From assembly GCA_038143535.1 (NCBI GenBank), contig JAYQMD010000001.1, positions 496,001 to 560,000 of the forward strand: a DNA stretch of 64,000 nucleotides, read 5' to 3'. Positions 9,557-18,354 of this stretch are shown here, piece by piece. Source of the stretch: UBA7446 sp038143535. Lineage in GTDB: Bacteria > Bacteroidota > Bacteroidia > Flavobacteriales > Flavobacteriaceae. The notes beneath the pieces are model-generated. The model was not told the DNA's origin. It did no database searches and worked only from the letters and a program-made list of their open reading frames with translations. The stretch's first letter is position 1. Each line of letters opens with the position of its first letter. A program made the translations under genes and the position numbers.

Positions 9557-11758
9557 TCAATCTCGAACTACTTTCTCAATCCCAGTAACTTTTTCAAGTT
9601 TATTAATTAACATGTGCAGGGTGGAGGCGTGTCTCACGTGTAGTCTTATTTCCCCAGAAAACGTACCTTTTTCTGTGTCAAATTTTATTTGTGTAATATC
9701 CACGTTGTGGGCATTTGAAATAAGGTTGGTCACCTCGCTGACAAGCCCTATTCGATCAATACCTGAAAGGCGGATATTGCCAGTAAAGAACCCTTTTGAG
9801 GAATCAATCCACTTGGCACTTAAAATACGGTAGCCATAATTTGATCGCAAGCTGATGGCGTTTGGACATTCGTTTTTATGCACCTTAATACCTTCATTAA
9901 TAGAAACAAATCCAAATACATCATCACCTGCAATAGGGTTGCAACAAGGGCTTAGCGTATAATTGAGGGTTTCTTGGTCTTTGCCAAAAACCAACATATC
10001 AAAGAAACTTGAAATTTCACTACTGTCGAGGTTTTCATTCTTAGGTCGGTCAGAGGGACGTCTTCTAAAGAGTTGGTAAAAACGATTGTTTTCCTCGGCG
10101 GCAAACTTCTTTAACATCTTATTGTCAATTGTGCCAATACCAATTCGATAATATAAATCCAGACTGGTTTTAAGTTTAAAGTAAGACACCATCGCATTGA
10201 TAATTCGATCACTAAATTTAAATTTCATCTGACGCAGTTTACGCCTTAAAAGTTCCTTGCCCTCAGCGGCAATGGCTTTTTCTTCTGCTCGCAACGAGGT
10301 GCGAATACTCGAACGCGCTTTTGAGGTGATCACAAAATCAAGCCAGTTGGCACTGGGCGAAGAAGATTCAGAAATAATAATGTCAACTTGGTCGCCGCTG
10401 TTTAATGCATAATTTAGCGGTACAATCTTGCCGTTCACTTTTGCGCCACGCGTTTTGTTACCCACTTCACTGTGAATGGAATAGGCAAAATCTACAGGTG
10501 TAGCTCCTTTAGGCAAGGATATTAAGTCTCCTTTGGGGGTAAACACGAATATCTCACGCGCATACAAATTGAGTTTAAAGTCTTTGACAAAGTCCACAGC
10601 ATCGGTATCGTCTGATTTTAAAACGTCACGCAATCGGTTTAGCCAGCTTTCCATGCCGCCTTCGTCTTTGTTTCCGTGCTTGTATTTAAAGTGAGCCGCG
10701 TATCCTTTTTCAGCAATTTCGTGCATGCGCTCCGATCTGATTTGTACTTCGACCCATTTGCCACCTGGTCCAACAACCGTGATGTGCAAGGCTTCATAGC
10801 CCGTTGATTTGGGTGAAGAAATCCAATCGCGCAATCGCATGGGATTAGGTTGGAAATGGTCGGTAACAATGGAATAAATTTTCCAAGCCAGAAACTTTTC
10901 TTGTTTTGGCGTTGATTTATAGATAATACGTACAGCATAACGATCAAAAACTTCGTCAAACCTTTTGTTTTTGATCTGCATTTTTCTGCGAATGGAAAAA
11001 ACACTTTTGAAGCGACCTTCTGTTTTAAAACTAATACGCTCTTTACCTAAGTGCTTTTGAAGTTGTTTTGTAAAATTCTTTATGTAGCTCAGTCGTTCCT
11101 CTTCGCTCTCCTTTATTTTTAGTTCTATATCGTTGTATACTTCAGGCTCTGTATACTTAAGGGCTAAGTCTTCTAGCTGTGTTTTAATGTTAAACATGCC
11201 AATACGATGTGCCAAAGGCGCATAGATATAAAGCGTTTCAGAAGCAATGCGTACTTGTTTTTCTTCAGGCATGACAGTTAAGGTTGTCATGTTGTGAAGC
11301 CTGTCTGCAATTTTTATCAAAATAACCCTGACGTCATCATTCATGGTTAGCAGCATTTTCTTAAAATTTTCTGCTTGAATGGAAACGCGCTTGTCTTTTG
11401 AGAGTTTTGATATTTTGGTAAGTCCATCAACAATCTTTGCAACGGTGTCGCCAAACATAAGGGCTATGTCATCTAGAGTCAGGGAAGTGTCTTCTACAAC
11501 ATCGTGGAGTAGGGCTGCGGCTATGGATGTAGCACCCAGTCCAATTTGATCTGCAACTATCTGCGCCACAGCGATGGGATGCATGATATAGGGTTCACCA
11601 CTTCTGCGTCTTTGGTCTTTGTGAGCGTCTACTGCGGTGTCAAAAGCCAGCCTTATGAGTTTCTTGTCTTCTGAGGTCAATAATTGATAGCTGTTGCGTA
11701 GTAAGTTTTTATACTCCTGCGCAATAATGGCATTCTCGTTAACCTCTGAAAGTTGCAT
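9557..11758 (-). CDS. rsh: Bifunctional (p)ppGpp synthetase/hydrolase (Rel/SpoT)
   Basis: A 733-aa full-length RSH enzyme that makes and degrades (p)ppGpp during starvation. Domains in order: HD hydrolase (residues ~30-190, with His85-Asp86 in AALLHDVVEDT), nucleotidyltransferase synthetase (~230-380, with SPKSTGYEALHITV), TGS (~395-460, FTPKGDLISLPKGATPVDFAY), a helical and conserved-cysteine region (LSPCCNPIAGDDVFGF) and a C-terminal ACT domain (~655-730). Hydrolase and synthetase residues both look intact, so it is likely bifunctional. No second long RSH is in the window. It lies 37 bp upstream of the Fur-family gene and 17 bp downstream of the TrmH-family gene. Confidence 0.96.
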   Translation of the reverse strand: MQLSEVNENAIIAQEYKNLLRNSYQLLTSEDKKLIRLAFDTAVDAHKDQRRRSGEPYIMHPIAVAQIVADQIGLGATSIAAALLHDVVEDTSLTLDDIALMFGDTVAKIVDGLTKISKLSKDKRVSIQAENFKKMLLTMNDDVRVILIKIADRLHNMTTLTVMPEEKQVRIASETLYIYAPLAHRIGMFNIKTQLEDLALKYTEPEVYNDIELKIKESEEERLSYIKNFTKQLQKHLGKERISFKTEGRFKSVFSIRRKMQIKNKRFDEVFDRYAVRIIYKSTPKQEKFLAWKIYSIVTDHFQPNPMRLRDWISSPKSTGYEALHITVVGPGGKWVEVQIRSERMHEIAEKGYAAHFKYKHGNKDEGGMESWLNRLRDVLKSDDTDAVDFVKDFKLNLYAREIFVFTPKGDLISLPKGATPVDFAYSIHSEVGNKTRGAKVNGKIVPLNYALNSGDQVDIIISESSSPSANWLDFVITSKARSSIRTSLRAEEKAIAAEGKELLRRKLRQMKFKFSDRIINAMVSYFKLKTSLDLYYRIGIGTIDNKMLKKFAAEENNRFYQLFRRRPSDRPKNENLDSSEISSFFDMLVFGKDQETLNYTLSPCCNPIAGDDVFGFVSINEGIKVHKNECPNAISLRSNYGYRILSAKWIDSSKGFFTGNIRLSGIDRIGLVSEVTNLISNAHNVDITQIKFDTEKGTFSGEIRLHVRHASTLHMLINKLEKVTGIEKVVRD

Positions 11759-11775
11759 AGTTAAATATACAAAAT

Positions 11776-12573
11776 TTAGGATTTGCGTTGACGCACAACT
11801 TCATAAGCCAATACAGCTGTAGCTACCGATACGTTTAAGGAGTCAACATGACCCAGCATGGGTATTTTAACGGCCTTAGTTTCTTTTTGCCAAAATGGAC
11901 TTAAGCCTTTTGCTTCGCTTCCCATTACCAATGCTGTTGCTTTGGTAAAATCTGCCGTTGCGTAGTTAATGCTTTTTTGGAGTGAAGCTCTATAGATATT
12001 AATATTAAAGGTTTTTAAAAAATCTTTGGCTTGATTGTTTTCGCAAACAAATGTTAGCACAGAGAAAAAACCACCAACGCTAGACCTAATCACATTTGGA
12101 TTGTAAATATCAGTATGCGGATCACTTATAATCACCGCATCTACGCCTGCCGCGTCAGCAGTGCGCAGTATAGCACCTAAATTTCCAGGTTTTTCGATTG
12201 ACTCCAAAACCAACACAAAAGGGCAGTTGCTTTTTGGTTGCCAATTTTCTAGTTTGACATCTTTTTGCTTAAGAACGCCTACGACTCCTTCAGTGGTATC
12301 GCGCATTACCATTTTGCGATAAACATCTGTTGAAACGGCTATAATTTCTGAATAGATATTGAATTTTCCTACCCAGTTTTTAAATGCTACTTCTCCTAAA
12401 ATTTCCGGACACCAATAAATATAAATTGCTTTAAAGCCAATTGTAAACGCCAATTGGAGCTCCCTTAAGCCCTCTACCACAAAGCTTTTGGTCTCTTTTC
12501 TTGCTTTAGCTTTTGACTGTAAAGCAACAATATTTTTGACGGCCTGATTTTGTGTACTTGTTATACGTTTCAT
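11776..12573 (-). CDS. TrmH-family RNA 2'-O-methyltransferase (SpoU)
   Basis: A 265-aa SPOUT methyltransferase. An N-terminal substrate-binding domain (residues 1-~100) is followed by the knotted SpoU domain with the three motifs: SIEKPGNLGAILRTADAAGVD (motif 1), ALVMGSEAKGLS (motif 2) and IPMLGHVDSLNVSVATAVLAYE (motif 3, shown here in part), which bind S-adenosylmethionine. It probably methylates a ribose in rRNA or tRNA; the exact nucleoside is not inferable. It appears to be the first gene of the strand block running down to aroE; no -7 element was found in the AT-rich sequence upstream. Confidence 0.92.
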   Translation of the reverse strand: MKRITSTQNQAVKNIVALQSKAKARKETKSFVVEGLRELQLAFTIGFKAIYIYWCPEILGEVAFKNWVGKFNIYSEIIAVSTDVYRKMVMRDTTEGVVGVLKQKDVKLENWQPKSNCPFVLVLESIEKPGNLGAILRTADAAGVDAVIISDPHTDIYNPNVIRSSVGGFFSVLTFVCENNQAKDFLKTFNINIYRASLQKSINYATADFTKATALVMGSEAKGLSPFWQKETKAVKIPMLGHVDSLNVSVATAVLAYEVVRQRKS

Positions 12574-12660
12574 TAATTATTCAAATTTATACACACAAAC
12601 GATTGTTATATTTATTAGAAAAAGTAATTTATTGAACCAAATTTAAAACTTAACAAATTG

Positions 12661-13400
12661 TTGACTGCAGTAATTGTTGATAATGAAGTCTGCAATATCG
12701 TACTTTTATCTCATTGCCTTGAGAAGTATTGCACCGAAATTTCATTAGTCGCTTCATTCACTAAAAAACAAAAACCATTTCTCATTTGAGAAATAATAAA
12801 CCCGATATTCTTTTTCTGGATATTGTCCTTGATGCTGGAAGTAGTTTTGATATTTTTGAAGCCATTGACTATGATTACATTCATGTTGTCATGTGTTCTG
12901 CTCAAGATGAATTTACCCTAAAAGCTATCCGATATAAGGTGACTTATTATTTGCTCAAACCGCTTGAAATTTAAGATCTAATTTCAACAGTCGAAAAAAT
13001 GCAAAACAGAATAAAGAAGCACAAATATACACAGGTGTACGATTCTTCTCATTACAAATCTTTAAATGGCTCCTTAGCAGCGGTTAATCAACATATTACC
13101 ATCTCTTAAAAATATAGTCTTGATTTTGTTTCTATTGATGAAATATTGTGTGAAGAAACCCAAAAGGGCAATCACGAATCAGAAATTGTGCTCAGGCATC
13201 GCGAGAAACGCGATCATATTGTTGTGAGTAAACCTTTGCTTGAAATGAAAAAAATTACATAAAATATTTTCTTTAATGTAAGTCGCACTTATATTGTGAA
13301 TGTTACGGCCATACGTACCATTCATCTCAATGTGCAATACACCCTTACGCTTACCAATGGATACCGTATTCAAATCCCAAGAACGGCTATAAGTTGCTGA
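12661..13400 (+). pseudogene. Degraded LytTR-family response regulator
   Basis: No intact ORF exists, but joined reading frames recover an entire LytTR response regulator. The first frame (12661-12786) reads TAVIVDNEVCNIVLL, a receiver start, and ends at TGA 12787. A shift then leads into NKPDILFLDIVLD, with the phosphoacceptor Asp in the FLDI context, VVMCSAQDEFTLKAI and VTYYLLKPLEI with the conserved Lys. The frame carries stops at 12972, 13107 and 13260, yet continues into SLDFVSIDEILCEE and a LytTR DNA-binding end, VSRTYIVNVTAIRTIHL followed by LTLTNGYRIQIPRTA. At least four lesions in about 740 bp make this a decayed gene rather than a sequencing error. No partner histidine kinase remnant was found next to it. 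Confidence 0.85.
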
Positions 13401-13462
13401 TTTCCCTCATGGAAAAAATATACGAAACCATTATATAACTTTTTTATTACCTGAGGCTTCCG

Positions 13463-13470
13463 TATTTTTG
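13463..13470 (+). promoter_or_regulatory. Bacteroidota -7 element for rocD
   Basis: TATTTTTG matches the TAnnTTTG -7 box. It ends 6 nt before the ATG, so the transcript would have almost no leader. No good TTG -33 element is seen at the usual 17-23 bp spacing. Confidence 0.5.
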
Positions 13471-13476
13471 TGTGGT

Positions 13477-14760
13477 ATGCCAACTGACACAAAACTTACT
13501 GAACAATTCATAGATATTGAGCAAGCTTACAGTGCAAACAACTACCACCCACTTCCTGTTGTTTTGGACAGGGGAGAAGGTGTCTATTTATGGGATGTAG
13601 AAGGCAAAAAATACTATGATTTTCTTTCGGCTTATTCAGCGGTTAACCAAGGGCATAGCCACCCAAAAATCCTACAAGCGCTTCATGATCAATCGCAAAA
13701 ACTCTGTTTAACATCACGTGCTTTTTACAACAGTTCTTTGGGTCCTTTCGCAGCATTTATCTCCAACTATTTTGGATTTGACAAAGTACTTCCCATGAAT
13801 TCTGGTGCGGAAGCTGTTGAGACTGCTATTAAACTGGCCAGAAAATGGGGTGTTCAAAAAAAGAACATTCTACAAGAGGCCGCACAAATAGTAGTGTGTC
13901 ACAATAATTTTCACGGGAGAACAACCACGATTATATCGTTCTCTGATGACCGATGTGCAAAAAATGATTTTGGACCTTATACGCCAGGATTTATCGCAAT
14001 CCCTCACAACGACTTGGATGCTTTAAAAAATGTCTTGGAGGCAAACAAAAACATTGTTGGTTTCTTGATGGAGCCTATTCAAGGGGAGGCAGGTATCTAT
14101 ACGCCTGACGAAAATTACTTGCAAGATGTTCAAGCGCTTTGTAACGCACATGATGTTTTGTTTATTGCTGATGAAATCCAAACAGGTATTGCCAGAACGG
14201 GTTCATTGCTCGCGGTCTGTGGAAATTGTGATTGTGGTACAACTTGTGAAAGACAGGCAGACACATTTGCAGTTCCTGATCTGCTAATCCTTGGAAAGGC
14301 AATTAGTGGAGGTGTTTATCCCGTCTCTGCTGTTTTGGCTAACAATGATGTCATGGACGTAATCAAACCTGGAGAGCACGGCAGTACTTTTGGCGGAAAT
14401 CCCATTGCTGCAGCAGTGGCCACTGCTGCCCTTCGCGTAGTTCAAGATGAGGCACTCGCCTTAAATGCACGCAAACTTGGTAAGATATTTCGTGACCAAC
14501 TCAACACCTACATCCAGTCTAGTAAGGTTGTGACTTTGGTGCGTGGTAGGGGCTTGCTCAATGCGATTGTAATCAACGACAGCCCAGAAAGCGATACCGC
14601 CTGGAACATCTGTATGGCATTAAAAGAAAATGGCTTATTAGCCAAGCCTACGCACGGAAACATCATCCGATTTGCACCACCGTTGGTGATGACTAAAGCA
14701 CAACTATTAGACTGTGTTAACATCATAATATCAACCCTAAAAACCTTCGAATCGAAGTAG
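13477..14760 (+). CDS. rocD: Ornithine delta-aminotransferase with cysteine cluster
   Basis: Transfers the delta-amino group of ornithine to 2-oxoglutarate, giving glutamate semialdehyde. The 427-aa protein shows NSGAEAVETAIKLARKWG, FHGRTTTIISFSDD, FLMEPIQGEAGIYTP, the ring-binding Asp in LFIADEIQTGIARTG, the PLP Lys274 in ILGKAISGGVYPVSA, and HGSTFGGNPIAAAV, all typical of RocD. Between the Asp and Lys motifs it has an insertion with Cys248, 251, 253 and 257 (CGNCDCGTTC) not present in human or Bacillus OAT; I believe flavobacterial homologues share it. The start is ATG 13477; an in-frame TTG three codons upstream would overlap the promoter. The cysteine desulfurase gene follows by 4 bp. Confidence 0.93.
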   Translation: MPTDTKLTEQFIDIEQAYSANNYHPLPVVLDRGEGVYLWDVEGKKYYDFLSAYSAVNQGHSHPKILQALHDQSQKLCLTSRAFYNSSLGPFAAFISNYFGFDKVLPMNSGAEAVETAIKLARKWGVQKKNILQEAAQIVVCHNNFHGRTTTIISFSDDRCAKNDFGPYTPGFIAIPHNDLDALKNVLEANKNIVGFLMEPIQGEAGIYTPDENYLQDVQALCNAHDVLFIADEIQTGIARTGSLLAVCGNCDCGTTCERQADTFAVPDLLILGKAISGGVYPVSAVLANNDVMDVIKPGEHGSTFGGNPIAAAVATAALRVVQDEALALNARKLGKIFRDQLNTYIQSSKVVTLVRGRGLLNAIVINDSPESDTAWNICMALKENGLLAKPTHGNIIRFAPPLVMTKAQLLDCVNIIISTLKTFESK

Positions 14761-14764
14761 TTTT

Positions 14765-15913
14765 ATGGATTTGATTTATTTTGATAACGCTGCGACTACT
14801 TCAATTTATCCTGAAGTAATAAAAGCCATGCATGACACGCTTAAAGGAGACTTTGGCAATCCTTCTTCTGTGCATGCGGCAGGTCGTTCTGCAAAAGCCA
14901 AGGTTGAGTCTGCACGAAAATATATCGCTAAGCAAATGGGTGTTTTGCCCAAAGAAATCATTTTCACCTCTGGCGGAACTGAGGGTGATAACACTGTGAT
15001 GCATGCCGCTTTTCATCAATTGGGGATACGCCACTTTATAAGTTCTCCAATCGAACACCACGCAGTGCTTCACACCCTAGAACACATGGCCAAACAAGGC
15101 CACATACATCTAGACTTGGTAAAAGTACTTCCCAGTGGTTTACCCGACATGGACGATTTAAAGCACTTGTTGCGCGGTAGTGATGAAAAGAAAATGGTGA
15201 GCCTAATGCACGTTAACAATGAGGTAGGTACCCTATTAAACCTTGAAGCTGTTGGGAGCCTATGTCATGCGCATAATGCTTTGTTTCATACAGATTCCGT
15301 TCAATCCATTGGACATTTTCCCTTGGATTTTGGCTCGCTTCCGGTAGATTTTGCTGTAGCTTCTGCACACAAATTTCATGGTCCTAAGGGCGTTGGTTTT
15401 TCATTTATAAAAAAAGATACGGGTTTAAGCGGTATGATTTTAGGTGGTTCGCAAGAACGAGGAATGCGTGCAGGTTCAGAAGCCGTACACAATATTGTTG
15501 GTATGGAAACAGCCTTTCACATTGCCTATCAACGTATGGAAGCTGATGCTTTGTATCTCAAGGAATTAAAAACCTATTGTCTCGATCAATTACAAGCCGC
15601 TTTGCCTGGCACAACATTTAATGGTGCTTCTGGCGATATTGAAAAAAGTACGCATACGATTGTAAATGCCCATTTGCCCATGGATGAGAAAAAAGCACAG
15701 CTCCTGGCTTTTAATCTTGATTTGCACGGGGTGTGTTGTTCCAAGGGTAGCGCTTGTCAGTCGGGAAGCGAAGGAGGTTCCCATGTGTTGCAAAACTTGC
15801 TCACTGCCGAACAAAATAAGGCGCCGTCTTTGCGTTTTTCTTTTTCGGCACACAACACTAAAAAAGAAATTGACAAGCTTATTGCTGTACTTGTTGACTA
15901 CGTAAAAAGCTAA
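14765..15913 (+). CDS. Cysteine desulfurase (NifS/IscS-like)
   Basis: PLP enzyme that releases sulfur from cysteine for Fe-S clusters or tRNA thiolation. The 382-aa protein begins YFDNAATTSIYPEV, has TSGGTEGDN for cofactor phosphate, the VNNEVGTL region, SAHKFHGPKGVGF with PLP Lys203, and the active-site loop CCSKGSACQSGS with the persulfide Cys331. It is not beside iscU, sufBCD or a tRNA thiolase gene, so its partner is unknown; housekeeping cysteine supply is most likely. It is 4 bp downstream of rocD and its end overlaps by 4 bp the convergent TonB receptor gene. Confidence 0.93.
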   Translation: MDLIYFDNAATTSIYPEVIKAMHDTLKGDFGNPSSVHAAGRSAKAKVESARKYIAKQMGVLPKEIIFTSGGTEGDNTVMHAAFHQLGIRHFISSPIEHHAVLHTLEHMAKQGHIHLDLVKVLPSGLPDMDDLKHLLRGSDEKKMVSLMHVNNEVGTLLNLEAVGSLCHAHNALFHTDSVQSIGHFPLDFGSLPVDFAVASAHKFHGPKGVGFSFIKKDTGLSGMILGGSQERGMRAGSEAVHNIVGMETAFHIAYQRMEADALYLKELKTYCLDQLQAALPGTTFNGASGDIEKSTHTIVNAHLPMDEKKAQLLAFNLDLHGVCCSKGSACQSGSEGGSHVLQNLLTAEQNKAPSLRFSFSAHNTKKEIDKLIAVLVDYVKS

Positions 15914-18354
15914 AGTCTTGCTTTAATTTTTATATTGAATACACGTGGCGTCATATAATTGGCTACGGCAAATTGACGCTGTGTATATACATCTCTTACC
16001 CAAGTATTGGTAATTGCATTTTGTACATTGAATACGTTGAATATTTCAACTCCAAACTCAAGCTCTTCAAAAGCGCGAAAGGTATTTCTAAAGCGGGTAT
16101 CGTCTTTTATCACATATAAAAAACCTATATCCGCACGCTTGTAGTTGCGCAATCTGTTTTGATAATTGTAAGCATCTGCGTAGCTAGGCGAACCGCCTGG
16201 AAGACCTGTGTTGTAAACTAAATTTAAGTTCATTTTTAAGAAAGGTAACCTTGGCACATAGTCTTGAAAGAGCATGGCAAATTTCAATCTTTGGTCGGTT
16301 GGTCTTGCAATATCTCCACGATTATTTTGATTTTCTACGGCTTTTAATAGCCCCACACTTATCCAAGACTCCGTACCGGGAACAAACTCACCATTAAGCC
16401 GCAAATCCAAGCCGTATGCCTTTGCCTTGGTGTCGTTGTTTGCAGCATATCGAATGCGGACGTTTTCCAAGGTATAGGGATTAACATCCCACAAGTATTT
16501 ATAGTAAGCCGAAGCCCTAAAAACAAACGGTCTTTTCCAAAGTTGAAATGTTCGATCCTGGCTTACTACCACATGTATGGATTGTTGAGGCTTTACTGAT
16601 GGATTTATCTTCCCGTTAATACCTCTTAGTTCTTTGTAAAATGGCGCTTGTGTGTAATTGCCAACCGACACTCGTGTTACAATATTGGGATTGTTTACAG
16701 GCTGAAAACTCAATTGAGTACGTGGACTTACAAACGTACTACCAGAATTGCTAAAGTTTGATAGGTTCCAATGATGCATTCGAATTCCAGCCGATAACCA
16801 CGCTATTTTTTTACCTATTAAAAAACGGTTGTTATATTGTAGATACCCCGAGATTCTGTTTAGTATACTTTGTTGCGTTGCTCTGATGTTATTGAACAAT
16901 GTTAATGGACCTTGGAAGGGTTCATAAGGTTGGTTGTTTTTAGCGACAATACTGGGTGGGCGTATGGAAAAGCCCGCAGAGTCTATTTTTTCCCATTCCA
17001 CAATTCGATCACGTATGTTTTCAGATTTTAGCACCACACCCCAAAGTAGCTCTTGTTTGTCTCGCTGATGTTTCCCCGAAACATTGACGGATGTTATCAA
17101 AGCATCAAAATCGTTTCTTCCATGGGTATGCTGACTGCCAATGCCTTCCGCAAAGGATATGTTCCCTAAGTCTTCCGAGCCAATTTCTTTATTTGGTGTA
17201 CCAAGTAAATATTGTCCAACAATGTCAAAATACTCCTGTTCTTGTGTGTGATAAATTGAAGTTGTCAATACATATTGGTTGTTTTCAGATGGTTGATAAG
17301 TGGTTTTTAACGCACCAAAATAAGTTTGGTAGGTGTCTTTTTCACTGCCATCGTAATAAACCAATAGCGCACGCGGGTCACTAGCAGTTCCAAAATTTGT
17401 TTGCCTTGTTTGGGGGGCGTAATTGTATGTGTTTTTAGAAACAGCACCTATAAATTGAAATTTTAGTTTTTCACTTTTTCGATAGCTAATAAAAGACTGT
17501 AAATCGGCAAATGAAGGCTGGTATTGCGCACTGGTTTCTTTTTGGCTTACAAGCAATTGGTTATCCCGATAGCGTGCGCCTACAATTGCCGACCACTTCC
17601 CCTCTGCGCTGCCGTAGCTTATGCCGCCTCCCAACAAACTGGCATCTACATTTAACTCTTTTTTTGTTGGTGTTTTATAGCTAATATCCAATACCGAAGA
17701 AAGCTTGTCGCCATAACGGGCTTCAAAACCACCGGCCTTAAAAGATACTTGTTGAATGAGATCGGGATTTAAAAAGCTTAAACCTTCTTGCTGTCCAGCG
17801 CGAATAAGCGTTGGTCTATACACTTCGATTCCGTTTACGTAAACCAAATTTTCATCGTAATTACCTCCTCTAACCGCATATTGCGTGCTGAGTTCATTGT
17901 TTGAATTTACCCCCGGCAGACTTAAAAGTAGGTTTTCAACGCCTGCATTTGCTCCAGGGATGCTACGTACTGTTTTAGGAGATAAGACTGTAACACCGCT
18001 AATTTTTGTGGATTGATTTCCCATGACCACCACTTCGCCCATTTGTGCCCGTTTGGTATTCATAACAGGGTGAAACTCTTGAACGGTATTGGGCTGTGGA
18101 TTAATGGTTACGACAACCTTTTCATGGGCAATATGCGATAAGGTAATGACCAATTTGTTTTCGGTCGGTATTTTTAATTGATAAAAACCGTTTTCGTTTG
18201 TGCTGGTGCCAAAGCCCATATTTGTACTTACAGACACATAGGGAATGGGCTCTTGACTCTCGTTAGTGATGATGCCTTGTAGGGTGGTGTTTTGCGCAAG
18301 CAGCACGAAATGAAAACTTAGGTAGTATAGAAAAGCAAGCGCTAGTTTTTTCAT
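15910..18354 (-). CDS. TonB-dependent receptor with carboxypeptidase-regulatory-like domain
   Basis: An 814-aa outer-membrane receptor. A signal peptide (residues 1-20, ending LLAQN) is followed by a CarboxypepD_reg-like beta-sandwich (~24-100), a plug domain (~110-230, with IPGANAGVENLLLSLPGVNS and YAVRGGNYDENLVYVNGIEVY), and a beta-barrel ending in ...IKIKARL with the terminal aromatic/hydrophobic pattern of barrel strands. It lacks a neighbouring SusD partner, so it is not a classic polysaccharide uptake pair; substrate is unknown. Its start overlaps by 4 bp the stop of the M23 peptidase gene, indicating co-translation. Confidence 0.92.
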   Translation of the reverse strand: MKKLALAFLYYLSFHFVLLAQNTTLQGIITNESQEPIPYVSVSTNMGFGTSTNENGFYQLKIPTENKLVITLSHIAHEKVVVTINPQPNTVQEFHPVMNTKRAQMGEVVVMGNQSTKISGVTVLSPKTVRSIPGANAGVENLLLSLPGVNSNNELSTQYAVRGGNYDENLVYVNGIEVYRPTLIRAGQQEGLSFLNPDLIQQVSFKAGGFEARYGDKLSSVLDISYKTPTKKELNVDASLLGGGISYGSAEGKWSAIVGARYRDNQLLVSQKETSAQYQPSFADLQSFISYRKSEKLKFQFIGAVSKNTYNYAPQTRQTNFGTASDPRALLVYYDGSEKDTYQTYFGALKTTYQPSENNQYVLTTSIYHTQEQEYFDIVGQYLLGTPNKEIGSEDLGNISFAEGIGSQHTHGRNDFDALITSVNVSGKHQRDKQELLWGVVLKSENIRDRIVEWEKIDSAGFSIRPPSIVAKNNQPYEPFQGPLTLFNNIRATQQSILNRISGYLQYNNRFLIGKKIAWLSAGIRMHHWNLSNFSNSGSTFVSPRTQLSFQPVNNPNIVTRVSVGNYTQAPFYKELRGINGKINPSVKPQQSIHVVVSQDRTFQLWKRPFVFRASAYYKYLWDVNPYTLENVRIRYAANNDTKAKAYGLDLRLNGEFVPGTESWISVGLLKAVENQNNRGDIARPTDQRLKFAMLFQDYVPRLPFLKMNLNLVYNTGLPGGSPSYADAYNYQNRLRNYKRADIGFLYVIKDDTRFRNTFRAFEELEFGVEIFNVFNVQNAITNTWVRDVYTQRQFAVANYMTPRVFNIKIKARL

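Noticed and set aside
12590..12660. AT-rich palindrome-like sequence (AACAAATTGTT) upstream of the LytTR relic
   Set aside because: Short and AT-rich; the CarH-like operator core is not present.
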